A stretch of 64,000 nt of DNA from Desertivibrio insolitus. GTDB lineage: Bacteria > Actinomycetota > Actinomycetes > Actinomycetales > Microbacteriaceae. Below the pieces are notes generated by a model, which was not told the origin of the DNA, did no database searches, and saw nothing but the letters and a program-made list of their open reading frames with translations. The DNA lies in contig NZ_JAFIQW010000003.1 of assembly GCF_017355965.1 (NCBI RefSeq), forward strand, positions 334,001 to 398,000. Direction: 5' to 3'. The position numbers were made by a program, and so were the translations under genes. Positions 25,672 to 34,735 of this stretch are shown here, one piece after another; position 1 is the stretch's first letter; each line of letters opens with the position of its first letter.

Positions 25672-25810
25672 GCAAACGACGGGGGCGCCGCGCAAGATCG
25701 CAGGCGCCCCCTTTCCTCCCTCGCCTCCAATCCGCGATGTGAACCTCTCCGCCGAGAGACGCGCTCGAGGCGGTGCGGGGCTGCCGTTGGCAATCGCGAA
25801 GGTCGCTAGA

Positions 25811-25828
25811 TATACGGACGTTCTGATA
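25811..25828. promoter_or_regulatory. Imperfect palindrome before TetR gene
   Basis: TATACGG-ACGT-TCTGATA has a palindromic centre and half-matching arms, 42 bases before the TetR start. It may be the TetR operator. The 198-base gap (25672-25869) holds nothing else clear. Confidence 0.35.
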
Positions 25829-25869
25829 GTTTCGCCACGGACATGTGACTGGCTTGAAGAAGGTGCTCC

Positions 25870-26424
25870 TTGAATCGACCGCGGCGCAGCGATCCTGATC
25901 GCAGGACGCGCATCCTGGAGGCGACTCTGGATGTCATCGCCCAGCACGGATCCCCCGGAGCCACCTACCGATCAGTAGCCGAAGCCGCTGACGTGCCCCT
26001 CGGCTCGATGACTTACCACTTTCCCACCCGCGACGAGATGCTCCTCAGCGCCTTCCAGCTTCTCGCCGACGAGCAGCACCGGCGGTTCGACGCGATCCTT
26101 GCCGACCTTCACGAGGGGGAGGATCCCCGTGACCGGATCGTCGAACTCATCGTCACTCTCGGAGCGGGATACGGGCGAGACATGGTGCTGTCGGCAGAGC
26201 TCTATGCCTTGGCAGTCCGCGACGCTCGGTATCGAGAGTTGATCCAGGCGTGGATGCACAAGTCGCGGCGCTCGATCGAGCGGCACTTCCCCGCAGACCT
26301 CGCCGCCACAATCGACGCGCTTCAGGAGGGGCTCGTTCTTCATAGTCACATCTCGGCCGAGCCGTTCGACGCGGAACGTATCCGTCGAGCCGTCTACAGC
26401 CTCATTCCCGCGCCCTCTCGCTGA
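25870..26424 (+). CDS. TetR-family transcriptional regulator
   Basis: 184 residues with an N-terminal TetR HTH (about 12-58): RILEATLDVIAQHGSPGATY, RSVAEAADVPLGSMTYHF, and a variable ligand-binding helical domain. The TTG at 25870 follows GAAGAAGGTGCTCC and is the only reasonable start. It lies 34 bases upstream of an MFS transporter gene read in the same direction, so it probably controls an export function, with the luciferase-like gene further downstream perhaps included. Ligand unknown. Confidence 0.9.
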   Translation: MNRPRRSDPDRRTRILEATLDVIAQHGSPGATYRSVAEAADVPLGSMTYHFPTRDEMLLSAFQLLADEQHRRFDAILADLHEGEDPRDRIVELIVTLGAGYGRDMVLSAELYALAVRDARYRELIQAWMHKSRRSIERHFPADLAATIDALQEGLVLHSHISAEPFDAERIRRAVYSLIPAPSR

Positions 26425-26458
26425 AACCACTCCGCTCGCCTCTACCCCCTGGACCGTC

Positions 26459-27658
26459 GTGAAAAATCACCCTGCCCTGACGCTTGCCCTGCTGATCTTC
26501 ATTCCGGGCCTCGGGATCTCGTCTTGGGTGACGCGGTCCCCTGACCTTCGAGACACTCTCGGCGCTTCGACCGTCGAGATCGGCCTCATCTTGTTGGGAC
26601 TGTCGCTCGGCTCGATGATCGGCATCCTGAGTTCGGGACCGTTGGTGGCGCGACTGGGCACTCGCCCGGTAATCCTCACTGCCACGGCGTCGATCGTCGG
26701 AGGGGTGGCGATAATCGGGCTGGGAGGAGCCTTCGCTCAGAGTTTCGTCGTGGCGGCCGGGCTCTTCTTCTTCGGGCTTGGGATGGGGGGCGGGGAAGTA
26801 GGGCTCAACGTCGCAGGCGCTGAAATCGAGCGCCAGCGAGGCAAGGATTTCCTACCCACCCTGCACGGGTGCTTCAGCCTCGGCACGACGGTAGGCGCCG
26901 GCGCCGGCATCGCCTGCACGGCACTGCAAGTGCCCGTGTCACTGCACCTGGGCGTCGCCGCCACTGTCGCAGCCGTGATGCTCCTCGCTGCCGCCCCCGG
27001 AGTGGTCGCCAACATCGGTCGGCAGACCCGAGGGATGCCGACTGGGCCTCGACCGCAGAGCGTGCTCCGGGATCCGAAGCTGCTCGTCATCGGCGCCGTG
27101 GTGCTAGCGATGGCCTTCGCCGAGGGAACGGCGAACGATTGGCTGCCGCTAGTCATGGTCGACGGTCACGGCTTCGACCCCGCCTCGGGATCGGCCATGT
27201 ACGCGCTCTTCGCTGTCGCGATGACGGTGGGGCGCTTCACCGGCGGATGGCTCAGCGCCAAGATTGCGCGATCAGTGTTGCTCGCCGCAAGCGCAATGCT
27301 GGGAGCGATCGGACTTGCACTCGTGATCTTCGTCGACGGTAACCCCGGGGTCCTCCTGGGCGCGATCGTCCTCTGGGGGCTGGGGGCTTCCCTCGGATTC
27401 CCTCTAGCGCTCTCCGCGGCTGGCGCCTCGGGCGAGAACTCCGCGGCTCGCGTCAGTTTCGCCTCGATCGTTGGGTACATGGCATTCCTGGTCGGCCCTC
27501 CCCTCCTCGGGGCCCTGGGCGAAGAGGTTGGCTTGCGGAACGCGATGATCGTCGTACTCGTAGCGGTCGGTGCCGCGATCTTCGCTGCTCCCGCAACCCG
27601 CGCAAGGCAGAACGCCGTCCCCGCAGGTACCGAGCCGCGCGTCAGCAGCGACGTCTGA
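26459..27658 (+). CDS. MFS transporter
   Basis: 399 residues and about twelve hydrophobic helices; an MFS protein of the group related to inner-membrane protein YbjJ (Gly-rich FGLGMGGGEVGLNVAGAEIE and FAEGTANDWLPLVMVDGHG are typical). The GTG at 26459 has no strong ribosome site. It lies between the TetR gene and the luciferase-like gene, all on the plus strand. Transported compound unknown; export under TetR control is the likely mode. Confidence 0.85.
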   Translation: MKNHPALTLALLIFIPGLGISSWVTRSPDLRDTLGASTVEIGLILLGLSLGSMIGILSSGPLVARLGTRPVILTATASIVGGVAIIGLGGAFAQSFVVAAGLFFFGLGMGGGEVGLNVAGAEIERQRGKDFLPTLHGCFSLGTTVGAGAGIACTALQVPVSLHLGVAATVAAVMLLAAAPGVVANIGRQTRGMPTGPRPQSVLRDPKLLVIGAVVLAMAFAEGTANDWLPLVMVDGHGFDPASGSAMYALFAVAMTVGRFTGGWLSAKIARSVLLAASAMLGAIGLALVIFVDGNPGVLLGAIVLWGLGASLGFPLALSAAGASGENSAARVSFASIVGYMAFLVGPPLLGALGEEVGLRNAMIVVLVAVGAAIFAAPATRARQNAVPAGTEPRVSSDV

Positions 27659-27742
27659 AGTCCAGCTTTCCCTGATTCCGGGCGACGGCACCGCACTGAC
27701 CAACACCTTCGTCTCTCCCGACCCCGACACCAAGGAGTGATC

Positions 27743-28675
27743 ATGTTCTCGCCTCTGCCTATCGGCGTCATGCTGCCACGCGACCTCACCGCAAGCGATG
27801 TTCTCCACTTCGCTCGGAGCGCTGAAGCGGCTGGAGCTGCCGAGCTCTGGGTAGTTGAGGACCTCGGCTTCCGCGGTGGCATTGCGCAAGCTGGAGCTGT
27901 GCTCGCGGCGACTACCTCACTACGAGTCGGCATCGGCATATTGCCTGCCGCCGTCCGTAACCCCGTCTACCTGGCGATGGAACTGGCAACGCTGGCCCAA
28001 CTATTCCCCGGAAGAATCGACGCCGGCATCGGTCACGGCATGCCCGGCTGGCTTCGACAGATCGACGCCTGGCCCTGGCGTCCTCTGGCCCTTCTCGAGC
28101 AGACTCTCATCACCGTCCGGCGGTTGCTCGCAGGAGACGAAGCGGGCGGAGCACGTCTTGATCCGGCCGCCGTTCCGACGACACCACCCCCGCTGCTCGC
28201 GGGCGTTCGAGGCCCTCGATCCCTCGCCGTCGCAGGTCGCCTCGCTGACGGCACCGTTCTCGCTGAACCTGTGACGCCGGAGTACGCAACCGCGTCGCTG
28301 GCTCAGATCAAAGCCCGAGGGCCGCACCGCCTAGTCGCCTACAACGTTGCCAGTGTCGATGACGACGAGAGGAAAGCGTTCGCAGCAGCCCGCCCAGCTC
28401 TTGCTTGGATTGGCGAACCGGACTGGGACGTACACGTCGCTGACCTGATCTTCGCCGATGAGTTCCGGGCGTTACGAGCCGCCGCAGACGGTCCCGAGGA
28501 TTTCGCTCGTCAACTCCCCGATGCGTGGGTCGCTGAACTCGCCCTCGCCGGAACAGCACAACGAGTTCGCAACCGACTCACCGCGCTGCGCAACGCAGGC
28601 GTGACGGAAGTCGTACTCCAGCCGACACCCTCGTCACCTTTTGCTGCAATCGACGCACTCCACGCGCTGGCATAG
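27743..28675 (+). CDS. Luciferase-like monooxygenase (F420/FMN-dependent LLM family)
   Basis: 310 residues, TIM-barrel flavin enzyme of the bacterial luciferase superfamily: PIGVMLPRD at the start, AEAAGAAELWVVEDLGFRGG, and GIGHGMPGWLRQIDAWPWRP, the usual cofactor region. The ATG at 27743 is chosen over a GTG 6 bases earlier because AAGGAG lies 5 bases before it. Cofactor could be FMN or F420; actinobacterial members often use F420. LLM genes belong to extended SirTM operons in Firmicutes; here it lies 3 kb from the sirtuin operon on the other strand, so a link is speculative. Confidence 0.85.
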   Translation: MFSPLPIGVMLPRDLTASDVLHFARSAEAAGAAELWVVEDLGFRGGIAQAGAVLAATTSLRVGIGILPAAVRNPVYLAMELATLAQLFPGRIDAGIGHGMPGWLRQIDAWPWRPLALLEQTLITVRRLLAGDEAGGARLDPAAVPTTPPPLLAGVRGPRSLAVAGRLADGTVLAEPVTPEYATASLAQIKARGPHRLVAYNVASVDDDERKAFAAARPALAWIGEPDWDVHVADLIFADEFRALRAAADGPEDFARQLPDAWVAELALAGTAQRVRNRLTALRNAGVTEVVLQPTPSSPFAAIDALHALA

Positions 28676-28686
28676 GAGGCGCGGTG

Positions 28687-29691
28687 TTAGGCAGATTCTC
28701 TGGTGATCACTCGAAGCTGAGGTGTCGGCACGTCGTCTGACTGTTCACGATCGACTAGTTGCGCTATCTCAGCCACCCTGACCCGGTCGTGGTCGTGGTC
28801 GATCAAACTTACGCTGGTGAGGGCAGGGATCGCCGCCGCCGCAAGGGGTGAGTCATCGACGCCGATGACAGCAAGCTCTTGCGGCACGTTCAAGCCGAGA
28901 CGTGAGGCTGCCGACAGAACGCAGAACGCGATTTCATCGTTGTAGGCAGCGATCGATCGTAAACCTGGCGATCGACGTCGAGCTGACACGAGGGCCTCTG
29001 CAATCGTGGCGACATCACGACTCGAGCAGACGTGGACCGCCTCCATCTCGAGGATGGTCGCTTCGTCAAGAAGCGAGGCGAGCCGCACCTCGTCGAAATT
29101 GGAGAGCTGATCGTCATCTGTTCCGCAGTATCCGATGACCGCGTGGCCGCGAGAGTGCAGATACCGCGCCTGAGCGCGGGCGGCAGCACCGACCTCGCGC
29201 GCCAACGCTGCTGAATCAGGGAACATCGAGAGGACTCTCTCCACACCGACCGATCGCAGTTCCTCCTTCAGCTCAGGGCTCAACGGGGTCACCGTAACCA
29301 CCACTTGTGGGGCGAGCACGGTCGCAAGCGAGCGAAGCCGAGTGCGCGCTGGATCGCTGCTGAGACCAGGGAAGTCGACGACCGGTAGATAGCCGAGGCC
29401 GGTCAGTGCCTCGGCGGTCTCCCGCGCTGATCTCGCAACCAGGTCGCCATAGGGAATCTCGCTCAAGTCGATGACAGCGATCGTGGATTTCCCCACAGCG
29501 AGGGCGCGAGCGTGGGCGTTCGGCACATAGCCGAGCTCGCGGGCGACTCGCGTGACCTTGTCACGGGTGGCCTCCGGGATGCTCTGCCCCGGTGTGGCGT
29601 TGAGGACGTAGCTCACGGTAGCGCTGGACACCCCGCTCCGACGCGCCACATCTGCGGCAGTCGCCCGTTTCGCCGTTTCCTTCACGTGCAC
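28687..29691 (-). CDS. LacI-family transcriptional regulator (beta-glucoside locus)
   Basis: 334 residues: N-terminal LacI HTH (ATAADVARRSGVSSATVSYV, then LNATPGQSIPEATRDKV) and a periplasmic-binding-protein-like sensor domain. GTG start at 29691. It is divergent from the MFS-GH3-GH1 operon and a 16-base palindrome lies in front of that operon, so it is expected to repress beta-glucoside uptake and hydrolysis until a sugar is bound. The effector is unknown. Its stop faces the luciferase-like gene 11 bases away (convergent). Confidence 0.9.
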   Translation of the reverse strand: MHVKETAKRATAADVARRSGVSSATVSYVLNATPGQSIPEATRDKVTRVARELGYVPNAHARALAVGKSTIAVIDLSEIPYGDLVARSARETAEALTGLGYLPVVDFPGLSSDPARTRLRSLATVLAPQVVVTVTPLSPELKEELRSVGVERVLSMFPDSAALAREVGAAARAQARYLHSRGHAVIGYCGTDDDQLSNFDEVRLASLLDEATILEMEAVHVCSSRDVATIAEALVSARRRSPGLRSIAAYNDEIAFCVLSAASRLGLNVPQELAVIGVDDSPLAAAAIPALTSVSLIDHDHDRVRVAEIAQLVDREQSDDVPTPQLRVITRESA

Positions 29692-29732
29692 ATGGTGACA
29701 CAGGCTCCCGCCCCGCTTCGTCGTGTGCTAGC

Positions 29733-29764
29733 TTGACTCCCCGTTCCTACTTATGCGCTTAAGT
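29733..29764 (+). promoter_or_regulatory. Promoter of MFS-GH3-GH1 operon with LacI-type operator
   Basis: The -35 box TTGACT (29733-29738) is followed 18 bases later by GCTTAA as a -10 candidate. ACTTATGC-GCTTAAGT (29749-29764) is a 16-base palindrome with one mismatch and the central GC step typical of LacI-family sites. It overlaps the -10 region, so the divergent LacI protein would block transcription. Confidence 0.7.
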
Positions 29765-29782
29765 AGCCCCGAAGGAGTGGCA

Positions 29783-31078
29783 ATGACAACACCAATCGAA
29801 CCGGCGAACTCCGCCGAAACTCTCGTCGAGCCGAGCAGGTCCGAGTCGCCCGTAAGCAAGAGAACAGTCGGCGCATTCCTCGGCGCCTACGTCGGCGCGT
29901 TCCTGGTTCTCATCGTTCCCATCGCTTCGACTCTCGCGTTGAAGGTCGCTGAGGTCGCACCGGACTCCCGCGAAGCGTCGCTTGGAGTCATCTCGGCGAT
30001 AGGCGCTTTTGCTGCGCTCGTGGCGAATCCCATTTTCGGGGCACTCAGTGACCGGACCACTTCGAGGTTCGGCATGCGGCGCCCGTGGGTTCTCGGCGGC
30101 GCAATCGTTGGTTTCGCGGCGGTGCTCGTCCTTGCCTCCGCACCCAACGTGCTGGTTGTCGGACTCGCTTGGACGATTGTTCAGCTGGCAATGAACGCTG
30201 TCCTCTCGGGTCTGGCAGCTTTCCTGCCGGACCGAGTCCCGGAGCAGCAGCGCGGCAAAGTGTCGGCGTTCACCGGGGTCGCGCAGCAGCTAGCGCCTTT
30301 CATCGGCCTGCTTGTCGCCAACGTCGCGTTCGGTTTCGGCGGTGGACTGACCGGCATGTTCATCGTGCCCTCGGCCCTCGGTCTCGCGCTCATCGTCCTC
30401 TACGTTCTGACGACTAGGGACCGCGTTCTGTCCCCCAACCTCCGGCAGTCCTTCAGGGTCTCGACTGTTTTCAAAGCCTTCGCGTTCAACCCTCGCCGCA
30501 ATCCCGACTTCGCTTGGGCGTGGCTCGGGCGTTTCCTCATCGTTCTCGCGTTCGCGGCGAACAGCACTTACCAGGTGTACTTCCTGAACGAACGCCTGGG
30601 CATCCCGCTCGAGCAGGCGGCGCTCTACCAGTTGGGTCTCGCCGTTCTGTCGGCAGTACTGCTCACAATCAGTGCGAGCGTCTCCGGAGCGATTTCCGAC
30701 CGTCTGAAGCGTCGGAAGGTGTTTGTCTTCATCGCGTCGGGACTTGTTGCTCTGGGAAGCCTGATCACGGCCTTCTCCTTCGAGCTGCCGGTGTACCTGA
30801 TCGCGGCTGCCGTCACCGCAATCGCGACGGGAACGTACTTCGCCGTCGACCTTGCTCTCGTGACCGACGTCCTGCCGAACAAGGAGACGGCGGCTGCGAA
30901 GGACATGGGGATCTTCAACATCGCGAACGCCCTTCCTCAGTCGTTGGCGCCGGCCCTCGCGCCGCTCTTGCTCTCTATCGGAGGCGGCGGCGGAAACTAC
31001 ACCGCCCTCTTCATCGGTGCAGCGATCGTCGCCGTATTGGGTGCGCTGACCGTCGTTCCGATCAAAAAGGTTCGCTGA
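29783..31078 (+). CDS. MFS sugar transporter
   Basis: About 431 residues from ATG 29783, which has GAAGGAG 6 bases upstream; an in-frame ATG at 29753 lies within the operator and is not used. Twelve predicted helices; RTTSRFGMRRPWVLGGAIV resembles the sugar:H+ symporter signature of SLC45/sucrose-type carriers, and TYFAVDLALVTDVLPNKETA is also typical. First gene of an operon with a GH3 and a GH1 beta-glucosidase under a divergent LacI repressor. Most likely imports beta-glucosides such as cellobiose or plant glycosides; substrate inferred. Confidence 0.88.
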   Translation: MTTPIEPANSAETLVEPSRSESPVSKRTVGAFLGAYVGAFLVLIVPIASTLALKVAEVAPDSREASLGVISAIGAFAALVANPIFGALSDRTTSRFGMRRPWVLGGAIVGFAAVLVLASAPNVLVVGLAWTIVQLAMNAVLSGLAAFLPDRVPEQQRGKVSAFTGVAQQLAPFIGLLVANVAFGFGGGLTGMFIVPSALGLALIVLYVLTTRDRVLSPNLRQSFRVSTVFKAFAFNPRRNPDFAWAWLGRFLIVLAFAANSTYQVYFLNERLGIPLEQAALYQLGLAVLSAVLLTISASVSGAISDRLKRRKVFVFIASGLVALGSLITAFSFELPVYLIAAAVTAIATGTYFAVDLALVTDVLPNKETAAAKDMGIFNIANALPQSLAPALAPLLLSIGGGGGNYTALFIGAAIVAVLGALTVVPIKKVR

Positions 31079-31108
31079 CCTCCGACCACGATTAGGAAGG
31101 CCTCTTCC

Positions 31109-33367
31109 ATGCATCCCCACGTCTCACAACTCACACTCGAAGAGAAGGCAGGACTACTGTCCGGCGGCTCCTTCTGGAAGACCCGCGCCATAGACCGACT
31201 GGGCATCCCCTCCATGGTGCTGACCGATGGACCGCACGGCGTGCGCTATCAGCGGGAGGACAGCGACCATCTCGGCCTGTTCGACAGCGAACCCGCCACC
31301 AGCTTCCCGACGGCTTCGGCAACGGGATCTTCATGGGATCCCGAACTTGTCGAGGAGATGGGCCGAGCTCTTGGCGCTGAAAGCAGGGCCATCGGTGTCG
31401 ACATCCTTCTCGGGCCGGGCGTCAACATGAAGCGCTCACCCCTGTGCGGACGGAACTTCGAGTACTTCGGCGAGGATCCGCTACTGGCCGGCGTGCTCGG
31501 CTCCGCGTGGGTAAGGGGCATCCAGTCCCAGGGAGTCGGTGCCTCGGTCAAGCACTACGCGGCAAACAACCAGGAGACCGACCGCATGCGGGTAAGCGCT
31601 GAGGTCGATGAGCGGACCTTGCGGGAGATCTACCTTCCCGCTTTCGAACGAATTGTTCGTGAGACACAGCCGGCGACGATCATGTGCTCTTACAACAAGG
31701 TGAACGGCGTCTACGCGTCACAGAACCGTTGGCTTTTGAGCGACACGCTGCGCGGGGACTGGGGCTTCGAGGGCTACGTCGTCTCGGACTGGGGGGCCGT
31801 TGTGGATCCGGTCGCGGCAGTGGCGGCCGGGCTGGATTTGGCGATGCCCGGCGCGGGAGAGAGTGTCCCAGAATCCATCGTGGAAGCGGTGCGTTCCGGA
31901 GACCTCGATGAGGTCAGCGTCGACACTGCGGTGTCGAACATACTCACCGTGCATGATCGTCTCCTCGCCGATCGCCCTGCGGTCACCCCCGATCACGCGG
32001 CGAACCACGCCTTGGCTCGGCGAATCGCAACCGAGAGTTCGGTGCTGCTGACCAACGAAGGCAGCATCCTCCCCCTGGAAGCAGGTCAAGGCGGAAACAT
32101 CGCGGTCATCGGAGAGTTCGCACGGACTCCGCGATATCAGGGCGCGGGAAGTTCACACATCAAGCCCACTCGCCTGGACGACGCATTGAGCGCTATCACG
32201 GCAATGAGCGACCGCGAGATCGGCTTCGCAGCGGGGTTCAGCTTCGACGGAGCTGACGACTCGACGCTTCGCGCGGAAGCCGTGGAGCTAGCCTCCCGCT
32301 CTGAAGTCGTGGTCTTGTTCCTCGGTCTGTCCGACGCCGAAGAATCCGAGGGTTTCGACCGCAAGAATCTGTTGCTGCCGGAGACGCAACGCCTGCTCGT
32401 CGCGGACGTGGTCGCGGCGAACCCGAACGTCATCGTCGTGCTGAGCAATGGCGGCGTGGTCACCCTTGACGGGATCGCCGGCGTCGTTCCGGCAGTCCTC
32501 GAGATGTGGCTCGGAGGCCAAGCTTCCGGTTCAGCAGCGGCTGAGATCCTGTTTGGTGCTGCAGAGCCAGGCGGGCGTCTCGCGGAAACCATCCCGCTTG
32601 CTCTGTCACACAACCCCGCGCATATCAATTGGCCGGGGTCGGACGGGATCGTTCGATACGGCGAGGGGGTATACATCGGCTACCGCTGGTACGACGCGAC
32701 CGACCGTGAAGTGGCGTTCCCGTTCGGGTACGGACTCAGCTACACCCGCTTCGAGTACTCCGACCTCGCCGTCAGGGTGGCCGACCGTACGGTCGCACAG
32801 GCGACGGTGCAGGTGACAATCGAGAACACTGGTTCCCGCGCCGGCTCCGACGTTGTTCAGGTGTATGTCGGAGACGTTGAATCCAGTGTCGATCGCCCCG
32901 CTCGCGAGCTTAAAGGCTTCGTCAAGGTGCACCTGGAGCCTGGAGAACGACGCACGGTGACCATCGACCTCGATGACCGCGCCTTTGCGTTCTGGCGTCA
33001 GGGATCCTGGGTGGTCGAACCCGGAGCCTTCACGATCGAGGTCGGGTCTCACTCGAGGAGTCTCCCGCTGTGCGAAGTGATCGAACTGGAGGTGCCCACG
33101 CCTGTGATCGTTCCGGACAGGGATTCGACGGTTGCAGAGTGGGCTGATCACCCTTCCGGCATGAAGGCACTCCGCGAGGTGCTCGGCCAGTTCGGCCCCG
33201 CGGCGGAAGCCATGGTGGGGGAGGAAACGTTGCAGATGGTCGGTTCTATGCCTCTGCGGACGATGCTGACCTTCGCAGCACAGGCGGCTCCGGAAACTGT
33301 TGACGTCGATGAGATCATCGAATCCCTCCTGTCAGAGGTACAGCAAGCCGGGCCGGTTCCCGCATAA
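31109..33367 (+). CDS. Beta-glucosidase, glycoside hydrolase family 3
   Basis: 752 residues, no signal peptide, so cytoplasmic hydrolysis of imported glucosides. N-terminal TIM-barrel domain with KHYAANNQE (148-156) and nucleophile Asp227 in YVVSDWGAV; alpha/beta sandwich carrying the probable acid/base region LSDAEESEGFDR; fibronectin-III-like domain near 560-640 (SDVVQVYVGDVESSVDRPAR). The last roughly 80 residues extend past the usual end and have no clear domain. AGGAAGG lies 8 bases before the ATG. The stop shares one base with the start of the GH1 gene (TAATG). Confidence 0.93.
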   Translation: MHPHVSQLTLEEKAGLLSGGSFWKTRAIDRLGIPSMVLTDGPHGVRYQREDSDHLGLFDSEPATSFPTASATGSSWDPELVEEMGRALGAESRAIGVDILLGPGVNMKRSPLCGRNFEYFGEDPLLAGVLGSAWVRGIQSQGVGASVKHYAANNQETDRMRVSAEVDERTLREIYLPAFERIVRETQPATIMCSYNKVNGVYASQNRWLLSDTLRGDWGFEGYVVSDWGAVVDPVAAVAAGLDLAMPGAGESVPESIVEAVRSGDLDEVSVDTAVSNILTVHDRLLADRPAVTPDHAANHALARRIATESSVLLTNEGSILPLEAGQGGNIAVIGEFARTPRYQGAGSSHIKPTRLDDALSAITAMSDREIGFAAGFSFDGADDSTLRAEAVELASRSEVVVLFLGLSDAEESEGFDRKNLLLPETQRLLVADVVAANPNVIVVLSNGGVVTLDGIAGVVPAVLEMWLGGQASGSAAAEILFGAAEPGGRLAETIPLALSHNPAHINWPGSDGIVRYGEGVYIGYRWYDATDREVAFPFGYGLSYTRFEYSDLAVRVADRTVAQATVQVTIENTGSRAGSDVVQVYVGDVESSVDRPARELKGFVKVHLEPGERRTVTIDLDDRAFAFWRQGSWVVEPGAFTIEVGSHSRSLPLCEVIELEVPTPVIVPDRDSTVAEWADHPSGMKALREVLGQFGPAAEAMVGEETLQMVGSMPLRTMLTFAAQAAPETVDVDEIIESLLSEVQQAGPVPA

Positions 33368-34545
33368 TGCCCCTCCCGAAGGACTTCCTGTGGGGGGCCG
33401 CCACTTCAGCCCATCAGGTAGAGGGCGGGAATTGGACGAGTGACTGGTGGCGGATCGAACGCACCTCCGGCGCCCCGCTGGAACCAAGCGGCGACGCGGT
33501 GGACCACTATCACCGCTACCCCGAGGACATGCAGCTGCTGGCAGATGCGGGCCTCAACGCGTACCGGTTCAGCATCGAGTGGGCTCGGATTGAGCCGGAG
33601 AAGGGCGAGTACTCGCGCGCCCAACTCCAGCACTACCGAAGGATGATTGACACCGCTCGCGAGGCGGGTCTCGAGCCAGTCGTAACTCTGCACCACTTCT
33701 CGAATCCGGCGTGGTTCGCCGCCGAGAGCGGATGGACCGCCCCAGGCGGGGTGGACCATTTCGCCATGTACGTCGAGACTGTGTCGTCGATCCTCGACGG
33801 AGTGGATTGGGTTGCGACGATCAACGAGCCCAACATCCTCTCCCTCATGGAGATGATGCGGCAGGCGAGCTCCTCCGGAGCTGTAGCGTCTGGATTAACC
33901 GCTGCTCAAATGCCAATCCCGGATGAGGAGACGGGACTAGTGCTGGTCGAAGCGCATCGACGTGCGGTAGAGATTCTCCGAGCGAACACGTCGGCGAGGG
34001 TCGGCTGGACGATCGCGCAGCAAGCATTCGTTGCAGGGCCCGGCAGCGAGGAGACCTTCCCTCGCATCTCGTGGCTCTGGGAGGACCTCTACCTTCAGGC
34101 GTCGCGAGGCGACGACTTCGTGGGTACTCAGTCCTACACGAGCCAGACAATCGACTCCAATGGCGTGGTGCCCCATCCCGACAGTCCTGACAACACCCTG
34201 AACGGATGGGCCTACCGCCCTGACGCACTAGGCATCGCGTTGCGTCATGCTCACGAGGTCACGGAGGGGGTCCCCCTCCTCGTGACCGAGAACGGGATAG
34301 CGACCGCCGACGACGAACGTCGAATCGCCTACACGAGCGCGGCACTGAGGCACCTAACCGCAGCCGTTGAGGACGGGATTGACGTACGGGGCTACCTTCA
34401 CTGGTCCGCCCTCGACAATTTCGAGTGGGGAGACTGGGGGCCGACCTTCGGGTTGATTGCCGTAGACCGTGAGACGTTCGTACGACAGCCGAAACCGAGC
34501 TTGGCGTGGCTTGGCTCGGTGGCGCGGAGCAACGGGGTCACCTAA
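33367..34545 (+). CDS. Beta-glucosidase, glycoside hydrolase family 1
   Basis: 392 residues, somewhat shorter than typical GH1 enzymes (about 440-470). FLWGAATSAHQVEGGNW is the N-terminal family signature; acid/base Glu154 is in TINEPN and nucleophile Glu308 in LLVTENGIA; WSALDNFEWGDW is the aglycone-site region near the end. It starts inside the stop of the GH3 gene (TAATG), so the two enzymes are co-translated. The pair may divide work between different glucoside linkages or aglycones. Cytoplasmic. Confidence 0.92.
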   Translation: MPLPKDFLWGAATSAHQVEGGNWTSDWWRIERTSGAPLEPSGDAVDHYHRYPEDMQLLADAGLNAYRFSIEWARIEPEKGEYSRAQLQHYRRMIDTAREAGLEPVVTLHHFSNPAWFAAESGWTAPGGVDHFAMYVETVSSILDGVDWVATINEPNILSLMEMMRQASSSGAVASGLTAAQMPIPDEETGLVLVEAHRRAVEILRANTSARVGWTIAQQAFVAGPGSEETFPRISWLWEDLYLQASRGDDFVGTQSYTSQTIDSNGVVPHPDSPDNTLNGWAYRPDALGIALRHAHEVTEGVPLLVTENGIATADDERRIAYTSAALRHLTAAVEDGIDVRGYLHWSALDNFEWGDWGPTFGLIAVDRETFVRQPKPSLAWLGSVARSNGVT

Positions 34546-34566
34546 TACCGCTCAACCCGAGACGAA

Positions 34567-34601
34567 CCGGGGCGGCGAAGCACCTGCCTCCACCGCCCCG
34601 G
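34567..34601 (+). terminator. Hairpin after beta-glucoside operon
   Basis: CCGGGGCGG (34567-34575) and CCGCCCCGG (34593-34601) pair perfectly over 9 bases with a 17-base loop, 22 bases after the GH1 stop. It is followed by CCTCTCGCC, so it lacks a T-tract. Probable operon end. Confidence 0.6.
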
Positions 34602-34735
34602 CCTCTCGCCGGCAGCCGGACGCGAAGCGGTGGCTGTGGTGCGGCTGCAGGCGGGTTCCCTTCCGCTGGCTGGCAGCGAATCGGTGAAGCCTCGCCCGCC
34701 GACGAACATGCCGCCGGCAAGCTCCGCCACTCTGT

